Below, piece by piece: positions 54,876 through 63,561 of a stretch of DNA of 64,000 bases (positions are counted from its first letter, which is position 1; the number at the start of each line of letters is the position of its first letter). The notes below the pieces were generated by a model, which saw nothing but the letters and a program-made list of their open reading frames with translations, was not told the DNA's origin and did not search any database. Source of the stretch: Methylobacterium sp. J-030. GTDB taxonomy: Bacteria > Pseudomonadota > Alphaproteobacteria > Rhizobiales > Beijerinckiaceae. Where the stretch lies: positions 1 to 64,000 of the forward strand of contig NZ_JAKSYM010000403.1 in assembly GCF_022829545.1 (NCBI RefSeq), in the 5' to 3' direction. Made by a program: the position numbers and the translations under genes.

Positions 54876-55843
54876 GCGAGCACGATCAGGATGACGCCCC
54901 GATGGAGGGGCGCGCGAACGCCGTCTCCGCGCTCCCGGGTACGCCGGCCGACGCGCGGGCGGGCTTCGTCGCGCTGATCGGCGTGCCGAATGCCGGCAAG
55001 TCGACGCTCCTGAACAACCTCGTGGGCACGAAGGTCTCCATCGTCTCCCGCAAGGTGCAGACCACCCGGGCGCTGGTGCGCGGCATCTTCATCGAGGGGT
55101 CGGCGCAGGTTGTGCTGGTCGACACGCCCGGCATCTTCGCGCCCAAGCGCCGGCTCGACCGGGCGATGGTGCACTCGGCCTGGAGCGGCGCCGCTGACGC
55201 CGACGCGGTCTGCCTGCTGGTGGATGCCCGCAAGGGCGTCGACGATGAGGTCGAGGCCGTGCTGTCGCGCCTCGACGCGGTGAAGCGGGACAAGCTGCTG
55301 ATCCTCAACAAGATCGACCTGATCGCCCGCGAGCGGCTGCTCGATCTCGCGGCCAAGCTGAATGCCGCCGCGCCCTTCGCCGAGACCTTCATGATCTCGG
55401 CGCTGAATGGGAGCGGCGTGCAGGATCTCCGGCGGGCGCTCGCCGCCCGGATGCCGGCCGGTCCCTGGCTCTACCCGGAGGATCAGGTCTCGGACGCACC
55501 CCTGCGCATGCTCGCGGCCGAGATCACCCGGGAAAAGATCTACGACAGGTTGCACGAGGAGCTGCCCTATCGCTCCACGGTCGAGACCGATCAGTGGCAG
55601 GTCCGGCCCGACGGGTCGGTGCGGATCGAGCAGACGATCTTCGTCGAGCGCGACAGCCAGCGCTCGATCGTGCTCGGCAAGGGCGGCCAGACCATCAAGG
55701 CGATCGGGCAGGCGGCCCGCATCGGGATCGCCGAGGCGGCCGACGCCAAGGTGCACCTGTTCCTGCACGTGAAGGTGCGGGAGAACTGGGCCGACGACCC
55801 CGCCCGTTACCGCGAGATGGGCCTCGAATTCCCCCGCGGATGA
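54872..55843 (+). CDS. era: GTPase Era
   Basis: An essential GTPase for 16S rRNA maturation and 30S assembly. The 323-residue product has G1 GVPNAGKST, the effector-region TT of QTTRA, G3 DTPGI, G4 NKID, G5 SALNG, and the C-terminal KH domain with GKGGQTIKAIG. It carries an extra N-terminal tail of about 25 residues. It overlaps rnc by 4 bases. Confidence 0.97.
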   Translation: MSEHDQDDAPMEGRANAVSALPGTPADARAGFVALIGVPNAGKSTLLNNLVGTKVSIVSRKVQTTRALVRGIFIEGSAQVVLVDTPGIFAPKRRLDRAMVHSAWSGAADADAVCLLVDARKGVDDEVEAVLSRLDAVKRDKLLILNKIDLIARERLLDLAAKLNAAAPFAETFMISALNGSGVQDLRRALAARMPAGPWLYPEDQVSDAPLRMLAAEITREKIYDRLHEELPYRSTVETDQWQVRPDGSVRIEQTIFVERDSQRSIVLGKGGQTIKAIGQAARIGIAEAADAKVHLFLHVKVRENWADDPARYREMGLEFPRG

Positions 55844-56002
55844 TCGCCGTTCCCGGCCGCGTCGATTGCGGAGGCTGGGCTTCCGGCGCCAGTGCGGTAT
55901 AAGCCGGGGCGTTCCCCCGGATGATCCGAGTCGGGCGCGGGTCCTGCCCGCACCGCCGCGGAGTCGCGTTCCGTAGCCGACTCTCCAACTCCTGAACCCT
56001 TC

Positions 56003-56908
56003 ATGCGACATGCCGTATACGGCTTGCCGCCGATGGATCTTGCCGAGATCCCCGGCGATGCCGTCCAGGTTTCCCCGTTGATTCCCGGTGCCGCGCGGCT
56101 CGAGGACCTGTCCGAGAACAGCCTCGAAGCCGCCACCGTCCTCGCTCCGCCCGGAACGGTAGAGCGGCGCTACGTGCTCGCGCAGGTGCTGCGGGCGCTG
56201 GGCCCGGGCGGGCGGATGATCGCCCTGGCGCCGAAGGACCGGGGCGGTGCCCGTCTGGCCAAGGAACTCGGAACCTTCGGCTGCGCCGCCGCCGACCAGC
56301 CGCGCCGCCATCACAGGATCTGCATGGCGGCGCGTCCGTCGGAGCCGGCGGGGATCGCCGAGGCGATCGACGAGGGCGGGCCGCGTCACGTCGACAACCT
56401 CGCCCTGTGCACGCAGCCCGGCATCTTCTCCTGGGACCGGCTCGATCCCGGCACGGCCCTGCTCCTGGGCAACCTGCCGGTTCTGAAGGGTCGCGGCGCC
56501 GATCTCGGCTGCGGCCTCGGGATCCTGGCCCGGGCGGTCCTCGCCTCGGAGGCGGTCACCGCGATGACGCTAGTGGAGATCGACCGCCGCGCCGTCGAGA
56601 TGGCCCGCCGCAACGTCCCCGACCCGCGGGCGACGATCCTCTGGGCCGATATCCGGACGCCCGGGCAGGTGCCGGGCAACCTCGACTTCATCGTCACGAA
56701 TCCACCCTTCCACGAGGGCGGATCGGAGGATCAGGCGCTCGGCCGGGCCTTCATCGCCCGGGCCGCCGACGCGCTGCGGCCCGGCGGCACCCTGTGGCTC
56801 GTGGCGAACACGCATCTGCCCTACGAGGTGCCGTTGCGCGCGGCATTCCGCTCCGTGTCGGTGGCGGTTCAGGAGGGCGGCTACCGGGTCTACGAGGCGC
56901 GCCGGTGA
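56003..56908 (+). CDS. RsmC-like 16S rRNA (guanine-N2) methyltransferase
   Basis: A 301-residue class I methyltransferase with a degenerate N-terminal domain and a C-terminal catalytic domain, the RsmC/RlmG build. SAM-binding GADLGCGLGILARAVLA lies near residue 165 and the N-methyltransferase motif NPPFHEGG near 235. It probably methylates a guanine in 16S rRNA. It overlaps the next gene by 4 bases (GTGA), and the pairing with a pseudouridine synthase supports an rRNA-modification role. Confidence 0.85.
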   Translation: MRHAVYGLPPMDLAEIPGDAVQVSPLIPGAARLEDLSENSLEAATVLAPPGTVERRYVLAQVLRALGPGGRMIALAPKDRGGARLAKELGTFGCAAADQPRRHHRICMAARPSEPAGIAEAIDEGGPRHVDNLALCTQPGIFSWDRLDPGTALLLGNLPVLKGRGADLGCGLGILARAVLASEAVTAMTLVEIDRRAVEMARRNVPDPRATILWADIRTPGQVPGNLDFIVTNPPFHEGGSEDQALGRAFIARAADALRPGGTLWLVANTHLPYEVPLRAAFRSVSVAVQEGGYRVYEARR

Positions 56909-57642
56909 GCGCGAAGGCCGTGCGGCTGGACAAGCTGCTCGCCAATCTCGGCTACGGCTCGCGCCGGGAGATCCAGGGGCTCGCCCGGGCCGGCGCGATC
57001 CGCCTCGACGGGGCGGAACTCGACGATGCCGGCGCGCGGATCGCCCTCGAGCCGGATCTCCCCGCGCGCCTGACGATCGACGGCGAAGCCCTCGATCCGC
57101 TGCCGGGCCTGTGCCTGATGCTGCACAAGCCCCGCGGGGTGACCTGCTCGCACAAGGAAGCGGGTCCGCTGGTCTATGGGCTCCTGCCGGAGCGCTGGCG
57201 CCGCCGCGATCCGCCGCTCTCCACCGTGGGCCGCCTCGACAAGGAGACCTCCGGCCTGCTGCTGCTGACCGACGACGGGGCGCTGCTGCACCGGATCATC
57301 AGCCCGAAGGCCGAGGTGGCGAAGCGCTACCGCGTGACCCTCGACCGGCCGCTGACGGGGGGCGAAGCGGCGGTATTCGCGTCGGGCACGCTGCTGCTGG
57401 AGGGCGAGGAGCGGCCGCTGCTGCCGGTGGACCTCATCGCCGAGGATGCCACCCATTGCGCCGTGACGCTGACCGAAGGGCGCTACCATCAGGTCCGCCG
57501 GATGTTCGCCGCTCTGGGCAACCATGTCACGGCGCTGCATCGGGATCGGGTCGGAGGGCTGGACCTTCCGGCGGATCTCCCCGCGGGGGCTTATCGCGTG
57601 ATGACGGCAGAGGATGTGGCGGCGGTGTTCGCCGGCGGGTGA
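56905..57642 (+). CDS. Pseudouridine synthase, RsuA family
   Basis: A 245-residue enzyme that isomerises uridine in rRNA. It has an N-terminal S4 RNA-binding domain (RLDKLLANLGYGSRREIQGL) and the catalytic Asp in VGRLDKETSGLLLLT, plus EGRYHQVRRMFAALGN. The GTG at 56905 overlaps the stop of the methyltransferase gene. The length and order of domains match RsuA (16S U516), but RluE/RluF cannot be excluded. Confidence 0.9.
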   Translation: MSAKAVRLDKLLANLGYGSRREIQGLARAGAIRLDGAELDDAGARIALEPDLPARLTIDGEALDPLPGLCLMLHKPRGVTCSHKEAGPLVYGLLPERWRRRDPPLSTVGRLDKETSGLLLLTDDGALLHRIISPKAEVAKRYRVTLDRPLTGGEAAVFASGTLLLEGEERPLLPVDLIAEDATHCAVTLTEGRYHQVRRMFAALGNHVTALHRDRVGGLDLPADLPAGAYRVMTAEDVAAVFAGG

Positions 57643-57659
57643 TCCGGCCTGCGCGCTTC

Positions 57660-57917
57660 TCAATGCAGAGCACGCGCGAGTGCTATGACGGCGCCGATGA
57701 CAGCCAGCGTTAGGAACCCGATCAAGCCCGCCACCCAGCGTACGATCTCGGATCGTGTATCCGCCAACGCGGCGCGCAAGTCGGCTTTCGTGACAAGATC
57801 ACCCTGCAACGCTTCCGCCATGGCATCGGTCAAGCCTTCCGCCTGTTCAGGAGAGAGCTTGGCCTTGTCCCGGAGGGTTCGGGCGAACTTCAGGGTGTCG
57901 AACGCGACCGCCGCCAT
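57660..57917 (-). CDS. Small coiled-coil membrane protein, DUF1640/CCDC90-like
   Basis: An 85-residue protein. The first 60 residues form a helical coiled coil with the pattern KFARTLRDKAKLSPEQAEGL...TKADLRAALADTRSEI; the last 25 are a transmembrane anchor (VAGLIGFLTLAVIGAVIAL). The family is widespread in proteobacteria and often linked to phage or accessory DNA; its function is unknown. The ATG at 57917 starts MAAVAFDTLKFA. It is convergent with the pseudouridine synthase gene, 17 bases away. Confidence 0.75.
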   Translation of the reverse strand: MAAVAFDTLKFARTLRDKAKLSPEQAEGLTDAMAEALQGDLVTKADLRAALADTRSEIVRWVAGLIGFLTLAVIGAVIALARALH

Positions 57918-57987
57918 AGCCTGATTATCAGGAGCCGAGCCCACGTGTTGCAAGCGGTTTGAACACGGGCATTGATTGAGGTTTGGT

Positions 57988-58156
57988 GCCGCTTCGCGGC
58001 CGAGTCTTATGCTGGGTCCCGGATCAGGTTCCGCTGTCGCTACACCTGTCCGGGAAAGGGTGGCGGTTCCTTTTGAGGCGCGACCCTTTCCCGGGCGCCT
58101 GGAGCGCCAGCGGAAGGCGGCCCGGGATCCAGCACAAGACTCGGCCGCGAAGCGGC
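57988..58156. repeat. Large interspersed palindrome (73-base arms)
   Basis: The arms at 57988-58060 and 58084-58156 are reverse complements at about 60 of 73 positions around a 23-base centre. Conserved parts are the ends GCCGCTTCGCGGCCGAGTCT and the inner CGGGAAAGGG. It fills most of the 427-base gap between the coiled-coil gene and rpsB and shares its arms with the element at 31451-31614. Probably an interspersed repeat of the REP/MITE kind. Confidence 0.75.
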
Positions 58157-58344
58157 TCGACATACCCTTCGACCCGCCAGCGCCGCTCCGCAAAGCCTTG
58201 CTTCCAACCCCACCCTCTGCTAAGCGCCCGCCCATCCCACACGCGGAGCCGGCCTCATGCCTGAATGAGGCGTTTCCGGTGGTCGTCCGAAATTTCGGGC
58301 GGCTGCATCCCTCCGCGGCGGATCCAACCGGAGAGCACAAAGAT

Positions 58345-59412
58345 ATGGCCGTCGATTTCTCTATGCGTCAGCTCCTCGAAGCGGGCGCCCATTTCGGTCA
58401 CCAGTCGCACCGCTGGAACCCGAAGATGCAGCCGTACATCTTCGGAACGCGCAACAACATCCACATCATCGATCTCGCCCAGACCGTGCCGGCGCTGCAC
58501 CAAGCGCTGCAGGCGGTGAGCGACACCGTCGCCAAGGGCGGCCGCGTGCTGTTCGTCGGCACCAAGCGCCAGGCGGCCGACACGATTGCCGACGCCGCTA
58601 AGCGCTCGGCCCAGTACTACGTCAACTCCCGCTGGCTGGGCGGCATGCTCACCAACTGGAAGACGATCTCGGGCTCGATCTCGCGCCTGCGCAAGGTCAC
58701 CGAGACGCTGGAGACCGGCGGCCCGGGCCTGACCAAGAAGGAGCGCCTGATGCTCTCCCGCGAGAAGGAGAAGCTCGAGAAGGCGCTCGGCGGCATCAAG
58801 GACATGGGCGGCGTGCCCGACCTGCTGTTCGTGATCGACACCAACAAGGAGCAGCTGGCGATCAAGGAGGCGAACCGCCTCGGGATCCCGGTGGCCGCCA
58901 TCGTCGACACCAACTGCAACCCGGACGGCATCAGCTACATCGTCCCGGCCAACGACGATGCCGGCCGCGCCATCGCGCTCTACTGCGACCTGATCGCCAA
59001 GGCCGCCATCGACGGCATCTCGCGGGCGCAGGGCTCGTCGGGCATGGATCTCGGCGCTTCCGAGGAGCCGATGGCCGAGGAGCTGCCGGCGAACGACGAT
59101 CAGGCCGTCTCGGTCGAGTCCGATGCCCTCGACCCGGCCGACGTGGCGATGCTCGCCGAGACGACCGAACATTTCGAGCTGCTCGCCGCCCCGCGCGGTG
59201 CGCCGGACGACCTGACCAAGCTGAACGGCGCCGGCCCGCAGATCGTGCAGAAGCTCAACGACGCCGGCATCTACCACTACTGGCAGATCGCCGCGATGAC
59301 CCCCGCGGACGTCGCCAAGATCGATGCCGACCTGAAGCTCAACGGCCGCATCGACCGCGATTCGTGGGTCTCGCAGGCCCGCGGCTTCGTCGAGGCTGCC
59401 GCGGCGGCGTGA
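58345..59412 (+). CDS. rpsB: 30S ribosomal protein uS2 with C-terminal helix-hairpin extension
   Basis: A 355-residue product. Residues 1-245 or so are the uS2 fold (MRQLLEAGAHFGHQSHRWNPKM, VNSRWLGGMLTNW, IPVAAIVDTNCNPDGI). The last 110 are an extension: an acidic linker and a helix-hairpin domain (LTKLNGAGPQIVQKLNDAGIY) as found in other Hyphomicrobiales. The ATG at 58345 starts MAVDFSMRQLLE; the longer frame upstream runs through a repeat and is not coding. tsf follows. Confidence 0.96.
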   Translation: MAVDFSMRQLLEAGAHFGHQSHRWNPKMQPYIFGTRNNIHIIDLAQTVPALHQALQAVSDTVAKGGRVLFVGTKRQAADTIADAAKRSAQYYVNSRWLGGMLTNWKTISGSISRLRKVTETLETGGPGLTKKERLMLSREKEKLEKALGGIKDMGGVPDLLFVIDTNKEQLAIKEANRLGIPVAAIVDTNCNPDGISYIVPANDDAGRAIALYCDLIAKAAIDGISRAQGSSGMDLGASEEPMAEELPANDDQAVSVESDALDPADVAMLAETTEHFELLAAPRGAPDDLTKLNGAGPQIVQKLNDAGIYHYWQIAAMTPADVAKIDADLKLNGRIDRDSWVSQARGFVEAAAAA

Positions 59413-59530
59413 TCCATCGGGGCTTCGCGGCGGCACCGTCATCGGGCCGTCGCGGTTCCAGGCATACCGGGCCCGGCCGCTCACCCGCGCGCCGGGCCTC
59501 TCTCATCCAGACCGTACGAAAGGGACCGCC

Positions 59531-60457
59531 ATGGCCAACATCACCGCCGCGATGGTGAAGGAGCTCCGGGAGAAGACCGGTGCCGGCATGATGGACTGCA
59601 AGGGCGCGCTCAACGAGACGCAGGGCGACATCGAGGCCGCGGTCGACTGGCTGCGCAAGAAGGGTCTGGCCAAGGCCGCCAAGAAGGCTGGCCGCGTCGC
59701 CGCCGAGGGTCTGGTCGCCGTCGAGTCCGCCGGCCACCACGCTGCGGTGGTCGAGGTGAACTCCGAGACCGACTTCGTCGCCCGCAACGACGCCTTCCAG
59801 GCCTTCGCCCGCGAGGCCGCCAAGATCGCGCTCAACACCGACGGCACGCTGGAGGGCCTCCAGGCCGCTCATTTCCCGGGCGCCACCGAGACCGTCTCGG
59901 AGAAGCTGCAGGCCCTGATCGCCACCATCGGCGAGAATATGAACCTGCGCCGCGTCGCCAAGCTCGAGGTCAAGAAGGGCGTCATCGCTTCCTATGTGCA
60001 TAGCCAGGTCTCCGAGGGCCTCGGCAAGATCGGCGTGCTCGTCGCGCTCGAGTCCGAGGGCGACGTCGAGGCGCTGTCCACGCTCGGCCGCCAGATCGCC
60101 ATGCACGTCGCGGCGACCAACCCGGTGGCGCTCGATGCCTCGGGCATCGATGCCGCCACGGTGGAGCGCGAGTCGAACATCCTGCGCGAGAAGAACGCCG
60201 GCAAGCCGGACCACGTGCTCGCCAAGATCATCGAGAGCGGCCTGAAGAGCTACTACAAGGAGGTCACCCTCCTGGATCAGCCCTTCGTGCATGATGGCTC
60301 GAAGACGGTGAGCCAAGTGCTCAAGGAGGCCGCCTCCAAGGTCGGCGGTCCGGTCACCCTGACGGCCTTCGTGCGCTACGCGCTGGGCGAGGGCATCGAG
60401 AAGGAAGACGGGCCGGACTTCGCCACCGAGGTCGCCCAGCAGGCCGGCCGGGCCTGA
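59531..60457 (+). CDS. tsf: Elongation factor Ts
   Basis: Guanine nucleotide exchange factor for EF-Tu. The 308-residue product has the N-terminal UBA domain (VKELREKTGAGMMDCKGALNE), the core with the TDFVARN motif, and the C-terminal module. It forms the usual pair with rpsB. An intrinsic terminator follows, and pyrH, usually next, is 3.1 kb further on. Confidence 0.98.
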   Translation: MANITAAMVKELREKTGAGMMDCKGALNETQGDIEAAVDWLRKKGLAKAAKKAGRVAAEGLVAVESAGHHAAVVEVNSETDFVARNDAFQAFAREAAKIALNTDGTLEGLQAAHFPGATETVSEKLQALIATIGENMNLRRVAKLEVKKGVIASYVHSQVSEGLGKIGVLVALESEGDVEALSTLGRQIAMHVAATNPVALDASGIDAATVERESNILREKNAGKPDHVLAKIIESGLKSYYKEVTLLDQPFVHDGSKTVSQVLKEAASKVGGPVTLTAFVRYALGEGIEKEDGPDFATEVAQQAGRA

Positions 60458-60494
60458 CTTTTTTCGAACCGGTAGGTTCAAGGATGCAGAAATG

Positions 60495-60525
60495 CCCCGT
60501 CCGGCGCGAGCCGGGCGGGGTTTTT
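60495..60525 (+). terminator. Intrinsic terminator of rpsB-tsf
   Basis: An 11-bp stem CCCCGTCCGGC / GCCGGGCGGGG (one T-G pair) with a GCGA loop and TTTTT directly after. Confidence 0.95.
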
Positions 60526-60636
60526 CCTTTGGATCGGGCCGTCTGCGAACGGCACGCGGTGGACGGCCGATCGCCCCTTGACCTCGGCACAACACTCGTC
60601 ATCTTATAGGCAAGTTGCGTATAGGGTAAACGCAGG

Positions 60637-61017
60637 GTGGCGTGTGCGGTCACGATCGTCGTCGATGACGCCAATAGCGACGACCCGATCTTCTCGGTCG
60701 CAGTGCTGACGCCTTGGGGTTCGCTCGACGTGATGGCCGAGGTGACGCTCTCGGGGCGCTCCCTCGCGCTGGTTGGCATGCAGATCGGCGGCGATCCGAT
60801 GAGGTCATGGGGGGCGGCCGTCCTTCGGGAAATCGCCCCGGGGGTTATGGAGGCGCTGGATGTCGACGAGATCCGCATTGTTGGCAGCGTTCGGACAACG
60901 GGTGCAAATCCGGGACGAGACCCCCGTCCGAGAAGGCTCCGCAGAGCGTCTCAGCCTCACGCGGCTCGCGGGGTCGGACCTCGACACGGTAGCGGCGGCC
61001 CGCGTCTTGGTCCGTAA
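60637..61017 (+). CDS. Unknown protein partnered with an XRE regulator, overlapping gene
   Basis: A 126-residue frame from a GTG. The first 90 residues look like a real small domain (SVAVLTPWGSLDVMAEVTLSG, LVGMQIGGD) and end in RTTGANPGRDPRPRRLR, a pattern I recall from small proteins encoded before XRE genes in Hyphomicrobiales. The last 35 residues are Arg/Gly/Pro rich and are probably an overrun. The frame overlaps the next gene by 158 bases in another frame. A toxin-antitoxin-like or regulator-partner arrangement is possible. No function is assigned. Confidence 0.5.
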   Translation: MACAVTIVVDDANSDDPIFSVAVLTPWGSLDVMAEVTLSGRSLALVGMQIGGDPMRSWGAAVLREIAPGVMEALDVDEIRIVGSVRTTGANPGRDPRPRRLRRASQPHAARGVGPRHGSGGPRLGP

Positions 61018-61426
61018 GCATCTCCCGATGAAGGCCGCCTACGCCGTCCTGACGGAGCTCTTCGATACCGGAGAGGCTTACGTCGCGGTGCCCAAGGTCG
61101 AGAGCCTCGACCGGCTGATCGCCGAACTGAAGGACCTGGGCATCGAGGCCCGCAGGCACGGCCCGGGCGCGATCGCGGTGGCGCGTGTACGGGAGGCTCT
61201 GCACCTCTCGCAGGCCCAGTTTGCCCTGCGGTTCGGTTTGGAAGAAGCGACGGTCAAGAATTGGGAGCAGGGCAAGTCCAAGCCGAACGCGACCGCTATG
61301 GCTTTGATCTGGACCATCCATCGCCACCCGGAGGCCGTCGTCGACGCCCTTTCCACCCGGGGGTCTGCGCCTGAGGAGAGTGTGGCGCCCGCCGTTGTGA
61401 CGTCGGCCCATGGGCGGCAAGGCTGA
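60860..61426 (+). CDS. XRE-family DNA-binding protein
   Basis: A 188-residue protein. The C-terminal third is a helix-turn-helix of the XRE type (LSQAQFALRFGLEEATVKNWEQGKSKP). The N-terminal part has two helical segments (TPVREGSAERLSLTRLA, MKAAYAVLTELFDTGEAYV). The start at ATG 60860 lies deep inside the preceding frame; an internal ATG at 61028 would avoid the overlap but lose residues that appear conserved. Probably regulates the pair. It resembles antitoxin/regulator proteins; the partner is the upstream gene. Confidence 0.7.
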   Translation: MSTRSALLAAFGQRVQIRDETPVREGSAERLSLTRLAGSDLDTVAAARVLVRKHLPMKAAYAVLTELFDTGEAYVAVPKVESLDRLIAELKDLGIEARRHGPGAIAVARVREALHLSQAQFALRFGLEEATVKNWEQGKSKPNATAMALIWTIHRHPEAVVDALSTRGSAPEESVAPAVVTSAHGRQG

Positions 61427-61517
61427 AGCGCAGAGCTGACCACTCGGGAAGGCTGCGATGGCGTGCCTCGTGTTGCGGCGCACACCGCATCTCGCGGATG
61501 CGCACTATCTTCGGTGC

Positions 61518-61616
61518 ATGCCTTTGAAACCCATCTCCTACCTGATGATCGGCGCCTTCGCGTCCGGTCTTGTGATGACCGTCGTCGGCGCCGTCGGCGT
61601 CCTGGCGGGCAGCTGA
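61518..61616 (+). CDS. Possible 32-residue membrane peptide
   Basis: MPLKPISYLMIGAFASGLVM and a further 12 hydrophobic residues form one transmembrane helix with a short N-terminal cap. The ribosome binding site is weak, and at this length chance frames are common. It lies between the XRE gene and the convergent phosphoesterase gene. Confidence 0.3.
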   Translation: MPLKPISYLMIGAFASGLVMTVVGAVGVLAGS

Positions 61617-61643
61617 GAACAGGCGCCGGCCGGCGGGTCCCCG

Positions 61644-62459
61644 TCAGGCCGGCGCCGCATCGATCCAGGCTCCGCCGTCCCAGATCCGGACCGCGACGGT
61701 GGCGCAGCCGTCTTCGACCGTGATGCGGTTATAGGCGTTGGGCTCGTTCCCGCGCAGGCGCGTCGAGGTCGCCGAGCCGGCCTGGACGGCCAGCAGCCGC
61801 CCCCGGCACCCGCGCATCACACCCTGATCGACCGTCTCGTCCCCGGGATCGTCGTCCTGGGCGGAGCGCGCGTAATGTCGGTGCAGATGTCCGGCGAGCG
61901 TCAGGCCGACGCCACAGCGGCGGAACGCCGCCAGCGCCAAGTCGGCGCGCCCGACGAGCCGGGCTTCCGCGTCCCAGGGCGGCGGCCGGAACGGGTGATG
62001 GCCCACGACGATCTTGAACAGGCGCTCGGGCATGGCTTCGAGGCGGGCCGCGGTCCGGGCGATCTGGCTGCGCCGGATCACGCCCTGCGACCAGTCCCGC
62101 TCCGGCGCCCAGCGCCGCACCGTGTTCAGGCAGACCACGCCGATCTCCGAATCCGCGAAGCACGGCTCGGTCTCCTGCGCGATGGCGTGCCGGTAGCGCG
62201 CGAAGGGCCGCGCGAAGCGCTGCACCAGATCGTAGGGCGAGATGTCGTGGTTGCCCGGAACGCCGATCCAGGGCGGCGACAGGCGGTTCAGGAAGGTGCG
62301 GGCCTGCGCGAATTCGGACGGGCGCGCCGCCATGGTGAAGTCGCCCGACGCGACGATCAGATCCGGCGCGTCCCGGTTCAACTCGTCCACCAGCGCCTCG
62401 ACGACGGCCGGGTCGGTGCGGCCGAAATGGAGGTCGGAGATGTGGCTGATCCGCCTCAT
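61644..62459 (-). CDS. Calcineurin-like metallophosphoesterase
   Basis: A 271-residue dinuclear-metal phosphoesterase with all family motifs: DLHFGRTD, ASGDFT, GVPGNHD, VVGHHPF and AGHLHRH. It may act on cyclic nucleotides (CpdA-like), phospholipid head groups or UDP-diacylglucosamine; the substrate is not determined. The ATG at 62459 overlaps the stop of the lipid-kinase gene by 4 bases, suggesting a joint role in lipid phosphate turnover. Confidence 0.9.
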   Translation of the reverse strand: MRRISHISDLHFGRTDPAVVEALVDELNRDAPDLIVASGDFTMAARPSEFAQARTFLNRLSPPWIGVPGNHDISPYDLVQRFARPFARYRHAIAQETEPCFADSEIGVVCLNTVRRWAPERDWSQGVIRRSQIARTAARLEAMPERLFKIVVGHHPFRPPPWDAEARLVGRADLALAAFRRCGVGLTLAGHLHRHYARSAQDDDPGDETVDQGVMRGCRGRLLAVQAGSATSTRLRGNEPNAYNRITVEDGCATVAVRIWDGGAWIDAAPA

Positions 62460-63382
62460 GCCTCCGGCGCCCCTTCCGCGAAGCGCTGGCCCGTCTCGGA
62501 GCGCGGCACGATCACGGTCAGCGCGTGCCGACGGATCCGGTAGTGCAGGGGCGTGGGGATCAGGAGAACCTCGCCGTCGTTCATCACCAGGAGCGCCCGC
62601 CGCCGCGACGCGATGCTGAGGTCGCCGACCGGCAGCCGCTCCACGTCGGGGAGCCGGCGCCAGTCGCCGAGGGCGAACCCGACAGCGAGGCGCAGGCTGC
62701 TCCACACCGAGAGGTTGGCCAGCACGTAGAGCGTGAGCTGGCCGGCATCGACCGGCGCCCGTATCAGCACCTGCCCCGGCTGCTCGATGTAATCGCCCAC
62801 GACCACCGCCATCAGCTGCCCGCGCAGGCGCCGCGCCGTCCCGTCGATCAGGCCGGTCACCGTGAGCCGGGGATAGCGGCCGAGATGGCGCAGCAGGCCG
62901 AGCGCCCAGCGCAGCAGGGTGCGCACGGCCCGGCGGGCGCGGTGCGCCTCCCGGTGGCGGGCGACCCGGGCGGCCATCCCGAGCACCGAATTGATCACGA
63001 AGATCCGGCCGTTCACGTCGCCGACATCGATCCGGCGCGGCACGCCCTGCGCGAGGTTGGCGATGGCGCCGTCCAGGTCGAGGGGCAGGCCGAGATCCTT
63101 CGCCAGCAGGTTCATGGTTCCGAGGGGCAGGATGCCGAGCGGCGTCCCGTGCCCAACCAGGGCCGCGGCCGCGCAGGCGACCGTACCGTCGCCGCCGGCC
63201 ACCACCACCGCGTCGATCCCCGGCTCGGCTACCGCGGCCGCGATGCGCGCGGGCAGGGAGGCCGCCCGGTCGGCCTCGCCCAGGGCCTCGATCCCCGCGG
63301 CAGCGATCCGCACGCGGATCATCTCCGGCGTCGCGCCGCCGACGCTGCCGGATTCGGTGTTGATCACCAGGGCGACGCGCAT
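62456..63382 (-). CDS. Diacylglycerol/lipid kinase family protein (DAGK catalytic domain)
   Basis: A 308-residue kinase with the N-terminal ATP-binding fold (MRVALVINTESGSVGGA), the signature VVVAGGDGTV near residue 62, PLGTMNLLAKDLGLPLD, and a C-terminal beta-sandwich. Members phosphorylate diacylglycerol, sphingosine or ceramide. The ATG at 63382 starts the conserved region; upstream residues are not conserved. It is translated with the downstream metallophosphoesterase. Confidence 0.9.
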   Translation of the reverse strand: MRVALVINTESGSVGGATPEMIRVRIAAAGIEALGEADRAASLPARIAAAVAEPGIDAVVVAGGDGTVACAAAALVGHGTPLGILPLGTMNLLAKDLGLPLDLDGAIANLAQGVPRRIDVGDVNGRIFVINSVLGMAARVARHREAHRARRAVRTLLRWALGLLRHLGRYPRLTVTGLIDGTARRLRGQLMAVVVGDYIEQPGQVLIRAPVDAGQLTLYVLANLSVWSSLRLAVGFALGDWRRLPDVERLPVGDLSIASRRRALLVMNDGEVLLIPTPLHYRIRRHALTVIVPRSETGQRFAEGAPEA

Positions 63383-63561
63383 GGATGTCCCGAGCCAGGG
63401 CGGGTGTCCGGCATGGCTTTGCCAGGGCTGCACGTCGTTCGCGTGTCGGTCCTGTTTCGCCCGATGATCCCCGCCCGATCGTGCCGCGCCCCTCGACGCC
63501 ACTCACACGGTTGACGTAGAAGCCTCCCGGCTCGCGCGAAGCGGGTCGGACGGGGATCGAG

